A DNA stretch of 62,455 bases from an uncultured Aquimarina sp. (lineage in GTDB: Bacteria; Bacteroidota; Bacteroidia; Flavobacteriales; Flavobacteriaceae), in the NCBI GenBank assembly GCA_947498705.1, contig CANMLW010000019.1:1-62455 (forward strand), given 5' to 3'. The position numbers and the translations under genes were made by a program. Of this stretch, positions 36,101 to 43,282 are shown piece after piece; position 1 is the first letter of the stretch, and each line of letters opens with the position of its first letter. The notes under the pieces were generated by a model. The model saw only the letters and a list, made by a program, of their open reading frames with translations. It had not been told where the DNA came from and did not search any database.

Positions 36101-36265
36101 GGCCAAAATCTATTTACCATTACCAATTATAATGGTTTGGACCCCGAAATTGGTGGTATTTCTTTCTCCAATGATACTACACAAAAAGTTTTATCAAGAG
36201 GAATTGACAGAAACTTATTCCCAAAATACAAATCTGTGATTTTTGGAGTACAATTAGGTTTTTAA
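33146..36265 (+). CDS. SusC/RagA-type TonB-linked outer-membrane transporter
   Basis: About 1039 residues from the ATG at 33146 (MKAKKRKHRCYSF), which gives a normal signal peptide ending VSQAQ. A TTG 29 codons upstream is in frame but would put the signal peptide too far inside. Order: carboxypeptidase-regulatory-like beta domain (about 30-115), plug with TonB-box region (DEIVIVGYGTQKR) and IRGTATFGNNQPLYIVDG, then a 22-strand barrel ending in a terminal aromatic. It imports oligosaccharides with its SusD partner, whose gene starts seven bases downstream. It is the first gene of the plus-strand arm, divergent from gntR. Confidence 0.95.
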   Translation: MKAKKRKHRCYSFLLTLLGFTLLGFTHVSQAQNIVITGTVTENNSTSSPLPGVNITVKGNTTTGTQTDFDGKYSIEVEGTQTILVFQYLGFTTKEVLVGNQTVIDVSLEIDSQTLDEIVIVGYGTQKRSDITGAISSIKTEDLNNVVVTNPIDAIQGRVSGINVTSSSGSPGGIADIMIRGTATFGNNQPLYIVDGVQADPYFIDPNNIASIEVLKDAASSAIYGTRAANGVIIISTKQGNKQKTKVEINSSVSINTIRNEMKLLDADGYVNVHRQIYENAGETLPSYVENPPNVNTDWIDETHKDGVLNLLNARITGGSEHINYSIGGNFADEKGILIGSSFTKKGLTLNLGTSKGKFKISTGLNYSETRRENHKFSIRETYFISPLIPVRDTTKESGFGYNDEGMPGHRNPVGDDHFLEQYTKLNYFLGNIDIGYEILKGLNFNATLSLATTDTYTYNFHEPYRVTRIEDDDDMFAFISEYNSKFRRINQQYTLKYDFEINKHKLDVLGGYQRISEPFRETYAQGEGFKLDDNGDRIPAIILDPSFNTLNAFADGTYSAEGTNATYNLVSQFGRINYALDDKYLFQVSIRRDGTSKFGSNYRYGTFPSFAAGWKITDENFMQNQNIFDFLKLRYSWGQAGNDAALGYFDYIALISQGKDQNNGGYVFGDPQTSNQGSIARKLPNNDLRWETTTSSNFGLDFAMMKNRLTGAINYYNSTTDDLLITKDFPSSGGVESDIVNIGEFTNNGIEIEVGYTNRDHEFKYGAFATFTTTKTEVTKLSNEDQVLRGIGLLFGSDHFVNQTKVGYEPGAYFLPVADGIFQNQAEIDAHGAQTDTAQPGDIRFIDQNNDGAIDEEDEVHMGSAIPTYEYSLNLNAEYKGFDLNVFLQGVGGNKIYNGNDFRLMSLDTGRNYREEALNAWTPNNTNTSVPRAVLGDPNRNNRASTRFLEDGDYLRVKTIQLGYSIHQNVLEKVHFDKIRVYITGQNLFTITNYNGLDPEIGGISFSNDTTQKVLSRGIDRNLFPKYKSVIFGVQLGF

Positions 36266-36272
36266 TTAAAAA

Positions 36273-37826
36273 ATGAAAGCAATGAAAAAATATCATATAA
36301 TCTCAATAGTAGTAGCGATACTGTGTATAATATCCTGTGAAGATGATAAATTCATAGATCAGTCTCCACCCGATCAATTAACTACCGAAGTTTTCTGGAG
36401 AAATTTAGAAGATGCACAAGGTGGACTAACCGCAGCCTATGCAGAATTAGAGTCTCGAAGTAATTTTTGGGATGGATGGCAAGAAGGACGCCCTGTGGTA
36501 GAATATTTTAGGTCTGATTATGCTCTACCTGGGCCTGATGCCACAAATTATGGACACTGGATGTCTATGTTTAACTTCGAATACACCAATGGACATGTAT
36601 TTTTGGACGTGATGTGGAAAACAAATTACAAAGGACTTAATTTTGCCAACCAAGTAATTACCAAAGTGAGTGAAATGACCTTAGACCAAATTTCTTCTTC
36701 AGATAAACAGCAAATCATAGGAGAAGCTACTTTTTTAAGAGGCTACTACCATTTCAAACTACTTACCTTATTTGAACAAATTGTGTTAAGGGATGAAATG
36801 GTAACCCTAGAAAACATAGATAAATCTTTATCTACCAGACCCGAAGCCTGGGAAGCTATTCTCAATGATTTTCAAAGTGCTGCAAATATGCTCCCAGCTA
36901 CCCAATCCTCAGAAAATTTAGGAAGAGCTACCAAAGGGGCTGCATTGTCTTATTTAGGAAAAGCATATTTGCACAAAGCAGGAGATACATCCTCTGCAGA
37001 AAATAATGATTTTGATAATGCTGCTACTGCCTTCAAACAGGTAGTAGATAGTGGCGTGTATAGTTTAGAACAGGATTTCCTAAGTCTTTTTAATGGTGAA
37101 AATGAGAATAATTCTGAATCCATTTTTGAGCTACAATTTAAGAGTGGAGATGGTACCTCTTGGAATGCAACAAGACTCCACGCCTTTGTTGGCGACTGGT
37201 GTATTGGAGGATGGGGTGGTATCGAGGCTAACATAGCGATCGTAAACGAAATGAAAAAAGAAGGAATGACTGCAACCAATGGACTTTATGATAATAGATT
37301 ATATGGGTCTGTCTATTTCAAAGATCCATTCTATAATGATGGTTCTACCAACGAAATGCAAGGAAGTACCTGGGACGTTCTTATAAACGACACCTATCAA
37401 TCTCCTGATGCCAAAGACAATAGTGCCTATTTTAGAAAATGGCTTCCTAATTATGTTAGAGACAATGCCTATGTAGGAGTAAATGTCGTTTTAATGCGTT
37501 ATGCAGATGTCTTGTTAATGTATGCAGAAGCACTGAATGAAACAGGAAAAACAGACGAAGCTATTCCAATCATTAACAATTTAAGAGATGTTCATGGTTT
37601 AATGCCTCCAATTACAGCTACTTCGCAAGCAGCCGTAAAAACACAAATTATGCATGAGCGAACTATGGAATTGACATTAGAATCAACTCGTTTTAATGAC
37701 CTGCGCCGTTGGGGGTTACTGGATACCGCCATGCAAGCAGTGGGAAGAACAGGGTTTAATGCTTCCGAACACTCGTATTTCCCTATTCCTCTATCAGAAA
37801 TACAGACAAATAATTTAGTAGATTAA
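36273..37826 (+). CDS. SusD/RagB-type surface glycan-binding lipoprotein
   Basis: 517 residues. The signal peptide ends in the lipobox IISC (C22). The next residues, EDDKF, are an acidic surface-export signal. The body is the TPR-like alpha-helical SusD fold: LTTEVFWRNLEDAQGGLTAAY near the N-terminus, FLRGYYHFKLLTLFEQ, and RYADVLLMYAEALNETG and LTLESTRFNDLRRWGLL near the C-terminus. It caps the SusC channel and captures the glycan. Coupled to susC by a seven-base gap and followed by a strong terminator. Confidence 0.95.
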   Translation: MKAMKKYHIISIVVAILCIISCEDDKFIDQSPPDQLTTEVFWRNLEDAQGGLTAAYAELESRSNFWDGWQEGRPVVEYFRSDYALPGPDATNYGHWMSMFNFEYTNGHVFLDVMWKTNYKGLNFANQVITKVSEMTLDQISSSDKQQIIGEATFLRGYYHFKLLTLFEQIVLRDEMVTLENIDKSLSTRPEAWEAILNDFQSAANMLPATQSSENLGRATKGAALSYLGKAYLHKAGDTSSAENNDFDNAATAFKQVVDSGVYSLEQDFLSLFNGENENNSESIFELQFKSGDGTSWNATRLHAFVGDWCIGGWGGIEANIAIVNEMKKEGMTATNGLYDNRLYGSVYFKDPFYNDGSTNEMQGSTWDVLINDTYQSPDAKDNSAYFRKWLPNYVRDNAYVGVNVVLMRYADVLLMYAEALNETGKTDEAIPIINNLRDVHGLMPPITATSQAAVKTQIMHERTMELTLESTRFNDLRRWGLLDTAMQAVGRTGFNASEHSYFPIPLSEIQTNNLVD

Positions 37827-37866
37827 ACTTTATAAAATAATATAGAAAAGTAAAAAGTTGAGTTTG

Positions 37867-37911
37867 AAAACACCTAAAGAAATATCGAATCGATGCTTTA
37901 GGTGTTTTTTT
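37867..37911 (+). terminator. Terminator after susD
   Basis: A perfect 13-bp stem (37867-37879, AAAACACCTAAAG, with 37896-37908) and 16-base loop, followed by T residues. It may attenuate transcription into the downstream glycosidase genes rather than stop it completely. Confidence 0.85.
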
Positions 37912-38042
37912 ATGAAAAATATTAATTTTTCAAGTATTAAAATTACAGTAAATCAGCCTAGCATATTCTCTTATTTTTTCTATTTTAACTCTTTCTTTCA
38001 AACTAGAAAAAACACTTCTTTATCGCATAAATTGTTTTTAAA

Positions 38043-38795
38043 ATGAATCAAATAATTACTACTTTTTTTTACATGTTTTTTTATATAAACATTTCTATTT
38101 ATGCGCAAGATCAAGCTTTAAAAACATCTGTTGTTGACATTGATGTTTCATCTAGCAACTCCATTAATAATAGTATCAAAAAAACAATATATTTAAAAAA
38201 CAACTTAGTAAAATTCACCCCTGTTATAAAACAAGGACAATTATACTCAGAGAATCTAAGCTTTACAAATGACACCATTACAGAAACCATCCATACAAAT
38301 GGAGATTTCTCTTTTAGTATTGTATGGACAGACTGGTTACCGCCAGGAAAACATAATAATGGTGAAAATCCTATTCTACTAACAAAAAAAGATTTTGAGT
38401 TCGATTCTTATACCGTAAAAACCCTTACCAACCAAACAAAATTGATTCGCACGCTTTATCACGGCATAAATCATCACTTACAGCTAGCAATTACCTATCA
38501 AATCCAACCTGACAAATATTATATTAAACGTAAAGTTGCTATAAGAGATACGCTATATAACAAACATTTCTTGCAGAAAATAAATGCACTTCAATCTACA
38601 TTACATCAACCCAAAACATTTCAACTAGAAAAAAAAGGTGGTTTTGGTCAACCCGGAGCGTTTTCTTTTAACAACAAAGGATTTTTCTTTGGTCTGGAAT
38701 ACCCAGCTTCAACCAACAAAGTAAAAACAAACAAAAAAGAAGTTACATTATGCAGTTTTCAACAAATAGGAAAAAAATATCTAACAACTGGATAG
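38043..38795 (+). CDS. GH36-like glycosidase, N-terminal part (ends at a frameshift)
   Basis: 250 residues in this frame. A signal peptide (about 1-22, ending IYAQ) is followed by the N-terminal beta-sandwich expected before a GH36-type barrel (FSIVWTDWLPPGKHNNGENP, FGLEYPAS). The frame stops at a TAG just after an A7 run at 38771-38777. The next frame (-1) continues without interruption into the catalytic barrel. If the ribosome or polymerase slips once on A7, or if one A is missing, the two parts make one ~920-residue enzyme. No separate function is likely for this fragment alone. Confidence 0.8.
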   Translation: MNQIITTFFYMFFYINISIYAQDQALKTSVVDIDVSSSNSINNSIKKTIYLKNNLVKFTPVIKQGQLYSENLSFTNDTITETIHTNGDFSFSIVWTDWLPPGKHNNGENPILLTKKDFEFDSYTVKTLTNQTKLIRTLYHGINHHLQLAITYQIQPDKYYIKRKVAIRDTLYNKHFLQKINALQSTLHQPKTFQLEKKGGFGQPGAFSFNNKGFFFGLEYPASTNKVKTNKKEVTLCSFQQIGKKYLTTG

Positions 38796-40831
38796 AAAGC
38801 GAATGGGTAGTTTTAGGACTTACTCCAGATTCATATGTTAAAAAGGCTTTTTTCGAATATATCAATGATATAAAAATAAATACCGACAAGCCTTATACAC
38901 TGTATAATAGTTGGTATGACCTAAGAGGTGATCAATATCCTGTAGGTAGCTATGTTAAAGAATTGTTTGACACAGATTATATGGGAACTAAAAATGCATC
39001 TCGACTGTACCAATCTTTCAGAAAAAACTTTATCGATAAACACAACGTACGCCTGGATGCTTTTGTATTAGATGATGGATGGGATGTGTATGAAAGTCCG
39101 TGGCTACTTAATAAAAAAGCATTTCCAAATGGGCTTTCACCAATTATAAATACTTTCAAAGAAAGTAACACCCAACTAGGAATGTGGTTTGGCCCTTCTG
39201 GTGGGTACTCTGCACGCATGAAAAGAATACATTGGTTTCAAAAAAACGGTTATGAAGTAGTAGGAGAAGAAAAAAAATGGGGTGGTGCAATGTTGTGCCT
39301 TGCCGGTAAAAAGTATAGTAAAACGTTTAAAGAACGTACACTTCAATTTATTAAAGAAGGTGTGAGTTATTATAAATGGGATGGGTTTCAGTTTTCTTGT
39401 AGCGAGATATCTCATGGTCATCCCATTGGCATCTATTCTCAAATTGCCGTTTTAGACACTCTAATTTCCAGTATTCAAGATATTCATAAAATAAATCCGA
39501 AAGCTTACCATAGTGTTACTTCGGGAACCTGGTTAAGTCCCTGGTGGTTAAAACATGCTAATCAGATTTGGATGCAGGGCGAGGATTATGGATATGCAGA
39601 TGTCCCCTCATATAGTCAAAGAGATGCTGCTATAACCTATAGAGATTTGATCCTCTATGATGATTTTAAGAAGAAAAACTACTGGTTTCCTATGAGCAAT
39701 ATGATGACACATGGCATTATTAAAGGGAAATTAGAACGGTTACACCTTACCGAACCCATTGATAAGTTTACAGATAATGCCATTTTATATTTTGCCAGAG
39801 GAATCTCGATGTATGAATTATATACCAGCCCCGATATTATGAGTGAAAAAGAATGGGAGTCTGTTGCATTATCACTAAAGTGGGCTAAACACAACTTTGA
39901 CACACTTATGCATACCGAAATGATTGGTGGAAATCCCGAAAACAAACAAACCTATGGTTTTTTACATCTTAAAGATAATAAAGGAATCATTGCTGCTAGA
40001 AACCCATACATTCTAAAACAATCACTTACTGTAGAATTATCATCAAAATTTGGTTTGGATCCTAATGCCAAAAACCTAATCCTGGAGCAAGTGTATCCAA
40101 AACGTTGGATATCTCCTAAAACATATACCGCCAAGGATACTTTGTCTATTGATTTACAAGGTTATGAGACCGCTATATACGAAATATACTCTCAAAAGGA
40201 TTGCAATAAACCTTTACCAATAGGAGTTCCTTTCGAAACTGAAACAGATAGTACGGGAAACTGGATAGTTAACTATCATGTTACCGATACCAAACCGCAA
40301 TTCTTGAACAAAGAACTCATCGAATCCATCGAATATAAAAATCAATCCATACCTATTTCCCTATCAAAAGGCAATCAAATTACTTTCAAGAAACTAAATA
40401 AAGAAAACACTATAGAAATAGAACTAACATGTCCTCACCTTGTAAATACTGCGACATTAGGCTTTTTATTAACATCTAATAATACACATACAGGTAGGCT
40501 TCCAAAAATTTCAATGACCTTAGATCACAAAACAATACAACCATTGGTAAACGGAAATGCTATAACCAAAGATTTTAAAATGCCCAAAAACAAATCAGCA
40601 TGGTACTCGTATACAATAAAGAAAGGAAAACACAAATTAGTTCTCAAATTAGAAGATTCCTGGTCAGGAAATATCGATGTTTGGTCATCAGGATATCAAC
40701 CCCAATCTATACAAACGGTAAAAATAAAAACAAAATCAAAAATTAATAATGATAGAGTACTTCCTCCAAAAACATACTCGATAGAAAACGCGAAAATTGT
40801 TAAAAAAATTGGGGCTATTACAATAAATTAA
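38750..40831 (+). CDS. GH36-like (alpha-galactosidase-type) glycosidase, catalytic part (-1 frame)
   Basis: This frame continues the preceding gene. Its formal ATG at 38750 lies inside the overlap and is probably not a real start. DAFVLDDGWDVY and GMWFGPSGGYS are barrel strands. YYKWDGFQF carries the likely nucleophile D211 (numbered in this frame), as in the KWD of GH27/GH36/melibiase enzymes. GEDYGYADVPSYSQRDA may hold the acid/base. The last ~200 residues form beta domains (NIDVWSSGYQP). The likely substrate is an alpha-galactoside or a related alpha-glycoside. It lies between susD and GH89 in the divergent locus. If the frameshift is a mutation, the gene is inactive. Confidence 0.8.
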   Translation: MQFSTNRKKISNNWIESEWVVLGLTPDSYVKKAFFEYINDIKINTDKPYTLYNSWYDLRGDQYPVGSYVKELFDTDYMGTKNASRLYQSFRKNFIDKHNVRLDAFVLDDGWDVYESPWLLNKKAFPNGLSPIINTFKESNTQLGMWFGPSGGYSARMKRIHWFQKNGYEVVGEEKKWGGAMLCLAGKKYSKTFKERTLQFIKEGVSYYKWDGFQFSCSEISHGHPIGIYSQIAVLDTLISSIQDIHKINPKAYHSVTSGTWLSPWWLKHANQIWMQGEDYGYADVPSYSQRDAAITYRDLILYDDFKKKNYWFPMSNMMTHGIIKGKLERLHLTEPIDKFTDNAILYFARGISMYELYTSPDIMSEKEWESVALSLKWAKHNFDTLMHTEMIGGNPENKQTYGFLHLKDNKGIIAARNPYILKQSLTVELSSKFGLDPNAKNLILEQVYPKRWISPKTYTAKDTLSIDLQGYETAIYEIYSQKDCNKPLPIGVPFETETDSTGNWIVNYHVTDTKPQFLNKELIESIEYKNQSIPISLSKGNQITFKKLNKENTIEIELTCPHLVNTATLGFLLTSNNTHTGRLPKISMTLDHKTIQPLVNGNAITKDFKMPKNKSAWYSYTIKKGKHKLVLKLEDSWSGNIDVWSSGYQPQSIQTVKIKTKSKINNDRVLPPKTYSIENAKIVKKIGAITIN
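38771..38777 (+). other. A7 slippery heptamer at the GH36-like frameshift
   Basis: The heptamer A AAA AAA is exactly in phase for a -1 shift: codons GGA AAA AAA in frame 0, then re-reading the last A gives ATA TCT AAC, continuing the enzyme. The frame-0 TAG follows at 38793-38795. Ribosomal or polymerase slippage, a true deletion of one A, or a homopolymer sequencing error are all compatible. Confidence 0.75.
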
Positions 40832-40891
40832 TCTTAATTTAAATTCACAAAACACAATTCATTCATCAATTCCTATTTAAACATCATATCA

Positions 40892-43111
40892 ATGAAAACA
40901 TATGTTTCTTATATAATTCTAGGGCTTTTTTTTAGTATTATTAGTTGCTCAGAACCCGTTACACAAAAAGTTGAAGAAAAACTAGCTGCACAAGAAGTAT
41001 TAGAGCGTACCATTGGTAAAACAAACGCTGAAAACTTTGTACTACAAATCGAGCAAGATACGTTAAAAACAGATTGGTTTTCGATTCAAAAGCAAGGCCC
41101 CAAAATTTTGATAAATGGTAATTCTCAAATAGCACTTTGTAGAGGTGTATATGATTATCTAAAAAACGAATGTAATAACATTTATAGTTGGTCTGGTAAC
41201 ACTATTAACATCCCCAAAGAGCTACCTAATGTCAACAAGAAAGTAGAAAGTCCTTATCAGTTTCGCTATTACTTTAATGTAGTAACTCATGGATATACCA
41301 CCGCATATTGGGATTGGAAACGTTGGGAAAAAGAAATAGACTGGATGGCCATTCATGGTATTAACATGCCTCTTATTGGAGGGGCGCATGAAGCAATTCT
41401 ATCCAGAGTATTTCAAAATATTGGTCTTACAAAATCAGAAATCGATCAATATTTTTCTGGACCCGCTCATTTCCCATGGAATAGAATGGGAAATTTAAAT
41501 GGTTGGGATGGTCCTCTACCCGATTCATATTTTCCAAAACAAATTGCTCTAACGCACCAAATGTTGGATCGTATGAAAGAACTAGATATGAGCCCTATTA
41601 TTCATGCTTTTGCAGGTTTTGTCCCTAAAGGTATAAAAAGAGTTTTCCCAGAAGCCAAAGTTCGTGAATTAGGATGGGGAGGTGGACTACCCGAAGAGAA
41701 CAATGGTTTTATCCTATCCCCAGATAGTGATCTTTTTATCAAAATAGGAGCACTATATATCAAAGAATGGGAAAAAGAATTTGGCAAGGGCGAATATTAC
41801 CTGGCAGATAGTTTTAACGAAATGGATGCTCCGCTTTCTAAAGATCCGCAAAAAGCTCTTGAGGAATTGGCAATCTATGGAGGATCGGTATATGAATCTA
41901 TTAAAAAAGCAAACTCAGATGCAACTTGGGTAATGCAAGGATGGACTTTTCCTTATCACAAAGATGAAAACAGAAAATTATTCTGGACACCAGAACGATT
42001 GGGAGCACTAGTTTCTAAAGTACCAGATGACAAATTATTAATATTAGATTTGGCTAATGAATACAATCATGTATTCTGGAAAATAGATCCTTCCTGGAAA
42101 ATGTATGACGGCTTTTTTGGTAAGAAATGGATTTACTCTTTTATACCCAATATGGGGGGTAAAATACCACTGAACGGAAAATTAGATATATATGCCTCTA
42201 TTCCTTCTCTCGCTCTTAATTATGAAAACAAAAAGAATCTGGTTGGTTTTGGTTTTGCACCAGAAGGAATCGAAAATAATGAAATAGTATATGAATTACT
42301 ATCTGACATAGCCTGGACAAAAGAAAAAATAGAACTCAATCCATGGATAGAAAAATATTGTATCCAGCGTTATGGAGCTTTTCCTGAAGATATGAAAACA
42401 GCTTTCGAATGGCTCAATAAGTCTGCATTCGGATCTTTTACCGATCACCCTATGCACCGATATCAATTTAGACCTTATAAAAAACCTGAAGGTGTCGAAG
42501 ATCATGCTACTGTTCACAAATCTGAAGAATTTGGCAAAGCCGTCGAATATTTTTTAAACTGTATTCCTCAACTAAAAAACAGTGAACTTTTTAAAATAGA
42601 TGCCATCGAAATAGCAGTACAATATCTTGGGTTAGTAGCAGATCAAAAATTGCTAGATTTTCTTGATAATGAAACAGAAGAAAAATCAAAACAATTAGAT
42701 GAAGTTATGGAATTACTACTCATCATGGATAAGCTATTAGCTTCTCACCCTAATCGAAATCTGCAAGAATGGGTAGATTTTGCCAGAAACTGGGGAGATA
42801 CAGAAAAAGATAAAAACTACTATGAATCTAATGCAAAAAGGTTATTAACCACTTGGGGTGGCGACCCTGTTAATGATTATTCTGGTAGAGTTTGGAGTGG
42901 CTTGATTCGAGATTACTATGTTCCAAGATGGGTTAATTATCATCAAGACGAGAGTGCTGATAAAAAACAAAATATGCGAAATTGGGAAGAAGAATGGATT
43001 ATGAAACAAGGAATCTCTACCACAGTTCCTTTTGATGAGCCCCTAACCATCTTAACTACGCTATTTAAAAAACATAAAAACGAGTTTGCAAACAAACAAG
43101 ATTTAAAATAG
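40892..43111 (+). CDS. GH89 alpha-N-acetylglucosaminidase, lipoprotein
   Basis: 739 residues. The lipobox IISC puts the lipid on C19. The order matches NAGLU: an N-terminal small domain (about 35-110), the TIM barrel with YYFNVVTHGYTTAYWDWKRW, DWMAIHGINMPL and GPAHFPWNRMGNLNGWDGPLP, the catalytic-region ADSFNEMDAP, and a C-terminal helical domain (about 480-735). GH89 enzymes remove terminal alpha-linked GlcNAc, for example from heparan sulfate or from GlcNAc-alpha-1,4-Gal of mucin-type glycans. The locus's galactose genes favour the latter type of linkage, as inference. Last gene of the plus-strand arm. Confidence 0.93.
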   Translation: MKTYVSYIILGLFFSIISCSEPVTQKVEEKLAAQEVLERTIGKTNAENFVLQIEQDTLKTDWFSIQKQGPKILINGNSQIALCRGVYDYLKNECNNIYSWSGNTINIPKELPNVNKKVESPYQFRYYFNVVTHGYTTAYWDWKRWEKEIDWMAIHGINMPLIGGAHEAILSRVFQNIGLTKSEIDQYFSGPAHFPWNRMGNLNGWDGPLPDSYFPKQIALTHQMLDRMKELDMSPIIHAFAGFVPKGIKRVFPEAKVRELGWGGGLPEENNGFILSPDSDLFIKIGALYIKEWEKEFGKGEYYLADSFNEMDAPLSKDPQKALEELAIYGGSVYESIKKANSDATWVMQGWTFPYHKDENRKLFWTPERLGALVSKVPDDKLLILDLANEYNHVFWKIDPSWKMYDGFFGKKWIYSFIPNMGGKIPLNGKLDIYASIPSLALNYENKKNLVGFGFAPEGIENNEIVYELLSDIAWTKEKIELNPWIEKYCIQRYGAFPEDMKTAFEWLNKSAFGSFTDHPMHRYQFRPYKKPEGVEDHATVHKSEEFGKAVEYFLNCIPQLKNSELFKIDAIEIAVQYLGLVADQKLLDFLDNETEEKSKQLDEVMELLLIMDKLLASHPNRNLQEWVDFARNWGDTEKDKNYYESNAKRLLTTWGGDPVNDYSGRVWSGLIRDYYVPRWVNYHQDESADKKQNMRNWEEEWIMKQGISTTVPFDEPLTILTTLFKKHKNEFANKQDLK

Positions 43112-43227
43112 TCTGTTTCTAGAATAGTTATTTTTCATTAATTTACTATTGATCAGTATAATTAGACTAAAATAGAAAGTACTTAACATTTATAGGTCAT
43201 ATTTTATGAAGATAAGATCGTTCTTGT

Positions 43228-43257
43228 TTGTAACCTTTAGGCAATATATTATCTTTA
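43228..43257 (+). promoter_or_regulatory. Promoter of pheT
   Basis: TTG at 43228-43230 and TATCTTTA at 43250-43257 with a 19-base spacer, close to the flavobacterial TTG/TAnnTTTG consensus. The predicted start is about 20 bases before the pheT ATG. Confidence 0.5.
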
Positions 43258-43282
43258 CCGACTGAATTAAGAAAGATTACAA

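Noticed and set aside
37858..38046. 62-residue plus-strand ORF between susD and the GH36-like gene
   Set aside because: It runs through the susD terminator hairpin, has TTG start, no signal or domain, and an AT-driven composition rich in Phe, Asn and Lys.
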